Below are positions 57,219-64,000 of a stretch of DNA of 64,000 bases, one piece after another (positions within the stretch are counted from its first letter, which is position 1; every line of letters begins with the position of its first letter). Below the pieces are notes generated by a model. That model saw nothing but the letters and a program-made list of their open reading frames with translations, had not been told where the DNA came from and ran no database searches. The stretch comes from Rutidosis leptorrhynchoides (lineage: Eukaryota; Streptophyta; Magnoliopsida; Asterales; Asteraceae), in the NCBI RefSeq assembly GCF_046630445.1, contig NC_092340.1, positions 359,208,001-359,272,000 on the forward strand, given 5' to 3'. The translations under genes and the position numbers were made by a program.

Positions 57219-59140
57219 TACAGAACTTGAAATAAAAACATACATGAATTACTTTTTTATTCATCACACTTTGTACATTAGTGATTTTGATATGGTGGTA
57301 TAAACAATGATAGTAACGATAGAACCATGGTTAAAGGTGGGTGTGTCATCCACAGTTGCCTCGGGTTTAGGTCAACGACACTTGCAATCAAATACCCGAT
57401 TTACTTTCGGTTTCCAAAGCAAAGTGCACATTTGAAAGGAGGTTTACAGTCCCACATGACTATGAAAATGTAGATCCTTAAGGAAATTGGATCTTTATGA
57501 AAACATTTGATCTTTTGAAAATTCAATCTAGCTTTTACCCTAGATAAGTTTTCCGGAATAACCCTTCACCGGTGTTGCAAAATATTTTTGTGGGTTTTGT
57601 GGGTTTCAGATTTGAAAATTTTAGCTCAACACTTGTGGTTTTGTGTTACCCACTTGCTAACCTTGTATTAGGAAAGCAACACGTCCAGTTTACTTGTCCC
57701 GTATATTACCTTTCGGTAAACTACCGTCCGGTTGTAAAGGAAAGCGTTGAACAAGCAACTGTTAAGGCAATGTCCCGTGACATGCTTTTGATTATGGTCT
57801 ATAACGTGTCGGACGCAATTACTATCCTTGGTAGGAGCAATATTAAAGCTCACCCTTATAATTTTTCGGTCTGGCACAAGGTCCTGTCTTTGACCACTAT
57901 GCAACCACCGTTCTTACGGTTGACACCCGATTTAGTTCAGGTGACCTAATGAATTCCAGGTGAATTCCTAGGATTTTACGTTCAATGGTAATGAACGCAT
58001 TGAAAATGGGTTTTCAGAAAACAAATCGGTTTGTATTTTTGATCAAAATATTTTCTCGTTTAAGCTCGAGTTTAGATATCATTGAATTCCATGAGTTTGT
58101 AATTCTCAATCTTTAAGGTCAATCTCTAGGATTGAGTAATATCAGTCTTAAATGCTGATTTTTAATCTTTAAGGAGATTATCCTTTCTGGGGATCTGATT
58201 CATTAGTCTTATCAAGCTAATTTGCACGGTGCCCCCCCATTGTACGAGATAAATCCTTCTCATGGTTAGGATAAATCTGACCACTTGGCGACCCTGTTTG
58301 ATGCTGAGGTCCGTGGATTTCCAGCTGATTTTAGAGATGACTTTTCTAGATTTTCGTCAACCTACAGCTGGTCTGGACGACAACTTCATGACCTAAATCA
58401 AGAAGCGCGTGTCTTTTTCGGAAGACTTTACTTCCTTTTAATGATGGAATTGATTCATCGTGTAGATCCATCTTTCATTACAGTAAATCGGGTAAAACAA
58501 TTAATTTAGTCCAAAACAAAAACACCTGCAATAACTTTACAGAAACATATGATAGATAGTTTTTAATAACTTGGTATATTCTCCCCACACTTAGTTTCTT
58601 TCTTTGCCTTGTTATTTTCCTTTATTCCATTTTAAATGAATTCAAGCGTTTTGGGTTGTTTCTCAATTTATGTCCTTTTCTAGGTAACGATAATTTCGGT
58701 ATTAACACCTAGTTTTCATCGTTCATAAATATGTATAAACATGATTTTAAATTTATTTAGTTGAAAATTTTTCAAATTTTCACAAAATTTGGCAAATAAA
58801 CCAAGTGTAAACCCGAGAGAATTTATAACCCTTCCCCACACTTGAGATCATGCAATGCCCTCATTTGCATGAAATCAGACTCTAATTATAAATTCATGAG
58901 GGTGATTAGTGTAGAAAAGTGATTAAGAATACCTAGTTTGTACTTACAAAGCTCGTCGAATGATAGATGGCGCGCCTCATCGTTCCTTCCTTTTTGTTTT
59001 ATCACACATGTTTTTCTTCAAAAATGGTTGCTTTTCTGAACTGTTTGCTAATTTTTTTTTTTGAAAATACATATTTTACCCTAACTTATCATGCATGGTT
59101 ATTAACGAGTTATGCACTAACCCGAACCCCTATTTTAACG
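57219..59140. other. El5 3' noncoding region with extra polypurine-like tracts
   Basis: No minus-strand gene. Two plus-strand frames, 57572-57949 (125 codons) and 58285-58509 (74 codons), run opposite to the gag gene; neither shows a domain that I know. Antisense extra frames in this position have been described for Tat/Athila-group elements, so they are worth a search. Two of the extra CCCCACACTT tracts fall here, the one at 58834-58843 next to a strong hairpin (58848-58872). Confidence 0.45.
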
Positions 59141-60274
59141 TTAAGTGGGATTAGACTTCCCCACACTTAGCTGACGACATGTAAAGTCGGTAGAATAAGT
59201 TCCACGAATTAGAATAGTGAGCCAGTTATTTATATCTCGGGTGGTGTATAATATATCAATGGGTTTAAAGTTTAGACTCACCCGATCGTCACTACCTAAT
59301 TCTTTTTTAAATGTAGCTTTTAGTAAATGTATATGTCTCTTTTCTGGTTCTTGGTCAAATGGATCGATATACACCGACATACATATTATAGGGTGGACAA
59401 TTTCTAACGTTTCCTTTCGTTCATTCTCGAGATCAAAGTTTTCACCTCTATTACCCAATTGGGTGAAATTCGAGGTGTCATTATCTATTACAGCTCGTAG
59501 TTCATCTTCAGTAGATGACTTGTCTATTGAGAATATTGGGTTGGAAGGTTGTGGCTGGATTGAAGCAAATTCTTCTTCATTAACGGTCCTTATCGGTTCT
59601 ACCACTTTGGTCTCGGGGGTAAAATTTTCAACGTTATCGTTTTTCCAAGAGTACCAATTTGTCACCCTTACTTCTTCTTTATCCATTGATGGATCGATGA
59701 TTTCGTTGGTAGAGGCTAATGTGTCAATATGTTGTGAAATTGGTAAAACTGAATAAAAAGTATCATCGGTATAATTGGTGATTTCGGAGCTCTCGAATTC
59801 ATCAAAATTCGATGATATGAGATTTTCTTGCACACGACTCCTCAGATCAACAGGTGTGTAGTCTGATAGAGTTTCAGCTTGCCAGATTACAAACTCTCTC
59901 ATTTGTTCATTTTGAGCATTGAGTTCTTCGAGTTTGATTTTCATTTTGTCTAATAAATTTTCAGACACGTAATTTTCCTCGTCTACTGGTTGTTGAGTTT
60001 GGAAATATTCTTGGGAATCATCCCAATTTGAATTGTATTCTTCATAATCGTTCCATGCAGGTTCTGTGGGTGCGTAATTTTCCATAGGAACGTAATAGTA
60101 ACATTCCCATGTTGAGTGATAATCTCCACAGATTTCACAACCAGTTATTGTTTCATCATTCGTGATCCAAGATTGACCGAATGAATTGTCATCAACACTC
60201 CTTTGAGAGTATTGATTTAATTGATTTTGGATATCAAAAAGGGTTTCCATAGCCTTGTTTTCAAAATTTTCCAT
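59141..60274 (-). CDS. El5 gag-tail-like protein with one zinc knuckle
   Basis: 377 residues starting MENFENKAMETLFDIQNQ. A single knuckle C46-C49-H53-C58 (CEICGDYHSTWEC) has the short CX2CX3HX4C spacing seen after the capsid in Athila gag. An acidic Trp/Tyr-rich stretch follows, then a probable coiled coil (about residues 105-130, NLLDKMKIKLEELNAQNEQMR). The rest is Glu/Ser/Thr-rich with no domain known to me. No capsid part precedes it. A CCCCACACTT tract overlaps its stop region. It may bind the element RNA for packaging into foreign particles; that is inference. Confidence 0.65.
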   Translation of the reverse strand: MENFENKAMETLFDIQNQLNQYSQRSVDDNSFGQSWITNDETITGCEICGDYHSTWECYYYVPMENYAPTEPAWNDYEEYNSNWDDSQEYFQTQQPVDEENYVSENLLDKMKIKLEELNAQNEQMREFVIWQAETLSDYTPVDLRSRVQENLISSNFDEFESSEITNYTDDTFYSVLPISQHIDTLASTNEIIDPSMDKEEVRVTNWYSWKNDNVENFTPETKVVEPIRTVNEEEFASIQPQPSNPIFSIDKSSTEDELRAVIDNDTSNFTQLGNRGENFDLENERKETLEIVHPIICMSVYIDPFDQEPEKRHIHLLKATFKKELGSDDRVSLNFKPIDILYTTRDINNWLTILIRGTYSTDFTCRQLSVGKSNPT

Positions 60275-61385
60275 TTTATTGCGATGGCCAAATTTTAGCT
60301 ACAATGTGGTGCATTTACTAATTATCCTATTAGTTATAAAAATAGAAAAACTTATATAAGTTGTCCAATTAATAGACTTTTCTGCTTTTGCCCACGTTTC
60401 GAATAGCCAAAAGATGCAGCAGGGAGCCAGAACCCTTTAAATCGGAAGCTCACAACTCAGCCACTAACAAATCCAACTATTACTACGAAGCAGAAAATTG
60501 TCAACGTCCATTAATTTAACCACTTAAATAATTTTTCTTTCTGTTTGAGATATTAGATAAGAAATAGAGAAAATTTCTAAGTCCTAAAAACTAAAGCGTC
60601 GAGAAATAAGAAAGAAAAAGAATGCGCGTCGAAAAACGTCGAAAAATAAAAATAAGAAAATAGCGCGTCGTAACTTAAAAAGGAATTAAAAACTAAGAAT
60701 TAAAAGTTGCGTCTAAAAATATTAAAGCTTAAAAGAAAAACTATATCCCAAATGGTAATAACTTAAAAAGGTACTAAAATATAAAAACGGCGTCGCAAAA
60801 TTCTAAAGCATCTAAATCTTAATCTAAAGAAAAAGCACTTAAGGGATTTTACGGCAATGCCTAAAAATCTAGAAGTAAAAATAACTATGGCAAAAACTAA
60901 GTTTAAAACTAAATATGAGCGAAAAATACAAATATTACGCTAAAATGATTAAAAAGGGACAAAATATAAAAATATACAAAAAGTTGTAAAAAAATACAAT
61001 TTTTATAAAAATATTATTTTTATATTATTTATTTTATAATAGTATTAATTTTTATATATAAATAAAACTAATTAAAATTAATTATTACTAATTAATTAAA
61101 ATTAAAACTAAATATTAAATTAATTAAACTAATTAGGGTTTTAAAAATAATAATAATTAATATACTCCGTATTAAATGCGTTTAGGGTTCCGTGGTCAGG
61201 TCTGCCAGGGCGGCTCCGCGAGTCGCGGTGATCCGTACCAGAAAACCTCCGCAAGTCGCGGAGATTGAAAAACGTGTTTTTTTTTTTTTATATTGTTTTT
61301 CTAAAAATATATAAAAATATATTTATACAAAAATAAATTAAAAATATAGCGTTTTGCCGAATCCCCGGCAGCGGCACCAAAAACT
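60275..61385 (-). promoter_or_regulatory. El5 leader with Asp-type primer-binding site
   Basis: The minus-strand site TGGTGCCGCTGCCGGGGA (61362-61379) lies six bases from the LTR and resembles the tRNA-Asp-type site of Athila elements with two differences. The leader is very AT-rich. A GCGTCG-type hexamer recurs at 60596, 60626, 60636, 60665 and 60790. The GC dyad pair CTCCGCGAGTCGCGG and CTCCGCAAGTCGCGGAG (61214-61263) repeats the one in the LTRs. No gene is seen. Confidence 0.65.
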
Positions 61386-63231
61386 TGATGTCGTAGCGTT
61401 GGGGTATGAAATAGTTTATATTTTTACTAGGAAAAGCGATACAAATTACACAAGTTTTAATTATTTATTTACAAATGGGATATACCTAAACCTTGCTACA
61501 ACACTATAGGCAGTGTACCTAATCGTAGAGTAGTATAGTTTTTAGTAAGTCCGGTTCGTTCCACAGGGAGCGGGCTTATTGCACACTATATTTTTAAACA
61601 ACTATATTTGTACAAAATATATATAATTATATATAATAATATATAAAAGGGGGTTTACCGTTTAATGACCGGTTTGTCGATTTATATTTTAAGCGAAGCG
61701 TATAGTAAATGACGATATTTAAATAACAATATAAAATAAATAACAATAATTGAAATGACAATAAATAAAAGTACGAGGAAAAATGAAATAAAATATATTA
61801 TGCTTATTTAAACTTCCGTAACCATGATGTTTGACGTTTTGATTTTAATTTATTGTCCTGGGCTAATTGTCCTTTGTCCTGGATGTATTTGAAACCTATC
61901 TGGTTTTTGTCCATAATAGTTCATCGGTCATAATTATAAACTGCTCGGCAAATTTAACCTTATACCCGAAGTCAAATATTCCAACTAATTGGGGATTCGA
62001 ATTGTAACAAGGTTTTAATACTTTGTTTAATGAATACACCAGGTTATCGACTGCGTGTAAACCAAGGTTTTACTACTTTGTTAACAATTACACCAATTAC
62101 CCTTGAATGTAATTTCACCCATGTTTTAATTATTCTAGTGGCTATTAATCCATTCCCGTGTCCGGTTAAATGAACGATTATTCGTACATATAAATACCCC
62201 GCCCATCGTGTCCGATCGAGTGTATATGGTAATTTATAGGGACGCCCAATTGTAATTCTTTATATTAACATTAACAAACTTTCATTTAGTTAAACAAATA
62301 TAAAGCCCATTAATAGCCCATAGTCTAATTTCCACAAGTGTCGTTCTTTTGTCCAAACCCCAATTATGGTACAAAGCCCAATTACCCAATTTTAGTAATT
62401 AGCCCAACATCATGATTACTTCGTTTTAAATAAGCATAATAATAACTTAAGTACGAGACATTAATTTAAAAAGGAGAACATAACTTACATTGAGTATTTA
62501 TCGCGTAGTGTTACACGGACAGAATTTCGACTTCAAAAACCCGTAAAATAACCTTTACATAACCCGAACTAATCTAATATAACACTAATCTATACTATTT
62601 ATATATATATATTTATTTATTTATTATCTTATGGAGTATTATTATTATTATTATTATATATTTTACATGCAGAACTCGAGAGCTTTTATAGCCAGAACTG
62701 AAATTCACTGCTCCGCGAGTTGCGGCCATTTTGGCCTTCCAGCTCCGCAAGTCGCGGAGGTTTCAAAACCAGCCCACAAGTTCAAGATCCAAGGCTGCCG
62801 ATGGTTTTTATTTAAATATATATAATATATAAATAATTTTTATAATTATTTATATATTATATTATATTTATATACATAGTAGACTCGTAATTTTTTTTTC
62901 CCGTTGCGTCGAGCGTTGAGAGTTGGTTCATGTACCGGTTCCGGATTTTCGAACGTCCTTGCGTACAATTTAATATCTTGTACTTTGCGTTTTGTAACTT
63001 GTTCTCTTATCTTTTTTAGACGTTCTTCATCAATAATTTGAACCACTTGGATTGTATCTTGTACATTTGAGCTTTTTGGTCATTTGCGTCTTCAAATCGT
63101 TGTTTTCGCCTTTTGTCTTCGCACTTATTTAATATAAACGATTACAACTTAAAATAGGACAATTACAACTAAATAATTTACATATTGGGAGGATATTGCT
63201 ACTAAATATATGTTCATTTGGAGCACTATCA
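61386..63231 (-). repeat. El5 5' LTR (right)
   Basis: 1846 bp, nearly the same as the left LTR. The clearest differences are in the TA/TTTA microsatellite (about 62597-62626) and a few CG sites such as GTCGCGGAG here versus GTCGTGGAG in the left copy. Confidence 0.94.
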
Positions 63232-64000
63232 AATGGTAGCTGTTGTTGTAGGAAAATTCTGCTAACGGTAGATGTCGATCCCAACTGTTTCCGAAATCAA
63301 TAACACATGCTCGTAGCATGTCTTCAAGCGTTTGTATCGTCCTTTCGCTCTGCCCATCAGTTTGTGGATGACAGGCAGTACTCATGTCTAGACGAGTTCC
63401 TAATGCTTGCTGTAATGTCTGCCAGAATCTTGAAATAAATCTGCCATCCCTATCAGAGATAATAGAGATTGGTATTCCATGTCTGGAGACGGCTTCCTTC
63501 AAATACAGTCATGCTAACTTCTCCATCTTGTCATCTTCTCTTATTGGCAGGAAGTGTGCTGACTTGGTGAGACGATCAACTATTACCCAAATAGTATCAT
63601 AACCACTTGCAGTCCTTGGCAATTTAGTAATGAAATCCATGGTAATGTTTTCCCATTTCCATTCCGGGATTTCAGGTTGTTGTAGTAGACCTGATGGTTT
63701 CTGATGTTCAGCATTGACCTTAGAGCACGTCAAACATTCTCCTACATATTTAGCAATATCGGCTTTCATACCTGGCCACCAAAAATGTTTCTTAAGATCC
63801 TTGTACATCTTCCCCGTTCCAGGATGTATTGAGTATCTGGTTTTATGAGCTTCTCTAAGTACCATTTCTCTCATATCTCCAAATTTTGGTACCCAAATTC
63901 TTTCAGCCCTATACCGGGTTCCGTCTTCTCGAATATTAAGATGCTTCTTCGATCCTTTGGGTATTTCATCCTTTAATTTCCCTCTTTTAAAACTCCTTGT
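63232..64000 (-). pseudogene. El4-b integrase core, running off the right edge
   Basis: The minus frame reads the zinc-binding part [11 protein letters not shown] with CLTCSKVN, the first catalytic Asp in [10 protein letters not shown], then a TGA (CGA in El4) at about 63506, then [21 protein letters not shown] and FSYNNSYH up to the El5 junction. Relative to El4 a Tyr in AYHPQTDG is Cys. Apart from the stop the frame is open to the window end. Confidence 0.88.

Larger units (their letters stand above)
55337..63231 (-). mobile_element. El5: non-autonomous Athila-like LTR element
   Basis: LTRs of 1844 and 1846 bp (55337-57180 and 61386-63231) are flanked by AATGG (55332-55336 and 63232-63236), splitting El4-b integrase. 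The primer site is beside the right LTR and a polypurine tract beside the left one, so it runs on the minus strand. The 4.2 kb inside hold only a gag-tail-like gene; protease, reverse transcriptase and integrase are absent. The LTRs are almost identical, so the insertion is recent and must have used foreign enzymes. Confidence 0.92.
52713..64000 (-). mobile_element. El4-b: second El4-family element, truncated and interrupted
   Basis: LTR-d, polypurine tract (54638-54652), pol end (54673-55336), then El5, then the rest of integrase (63232-64000, continuing beyond the window). The reading frame is conserved across the El5 insertion. The 5' half and 5' LTR are not in view. Confidence 0.9.

Overview
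The window reads as repeat-dense nuclear DNA of a flowering plant. The evidence is primer-binding sites matching plant initiator tRNA-Met, chromovirus (Tekay-like), Tat and Athila-type LTR retrotransposon proteins, and AT-rich sequence with no ordinary host gene. The LTR style makes me think of Asteraceae, but that is only an impression. Every protein-coding stretch I can support sits inside a Ty3/gypsy-type element, and all six elements lie on the minus strand.

Layout, left to right. (1) 290-9205 is El1, a Tekay-like element with two 2.05 kb LTRs; each LTR holds an array of seven hairpins. (2) El3 is a Tat-lineage element: its pol end is at 10193-10350, its gag and 5' LTR are at 45033-48542, and its 3' LTR is probably off the left edge. 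It is split by later insertions. (3) 10351-19075 is El2 (target-site duplication CCTGC), with an intact gag and a ruined pol, inserted in El3 integrase. (4) 21620-35112 is El4 (target-site duplication TTATT), inserted in El3 reverse transcriptase. It is a chromovirus with nearly identical 3.4 kb LTRs, one gag-pol frame broken by only two stops, and two extra genes upstream of gag: an F-box protein and an acidic repeat protein. (5) A block of El2, El3 and El4-LTR sequence (15712-25046) recurs almost unchanged at 35696-45032, joined through a two-base microhomology that makes an El4/El2 chimera. (6) 48543-52712 is a satellite of eight units of about 520 bp. (7) 52713-64000 is another El4-family element, truncated on the left, running off the right edge and interrupted by El5 (55337-63231, target-site duplication AATGG), a non-autonomous Athila-like element that keeps only a gag-tail gene.

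How the parts work together: in each element the LTRs supply promoter and terminator, the tRNA site and polypurine tract prime DNA synthesis, and gag/pol supply capsid, protease, reverse transcriptase, RNase H and integrase. None of the copies looks fully autonomous. El4 is closest. El2 and El5 would need proteins supplied in trans. The main non-textbook signals are the covarying hairpins in El1 LTRs, two intron-like interruptions in El3 pol, the extra genes of El4 bounded by a second polypurine tract, hairpins with a GGA or AGGA loop beside the polypurine tracts of unrelated families, and a satellite with a three-unit higher-order pattern.
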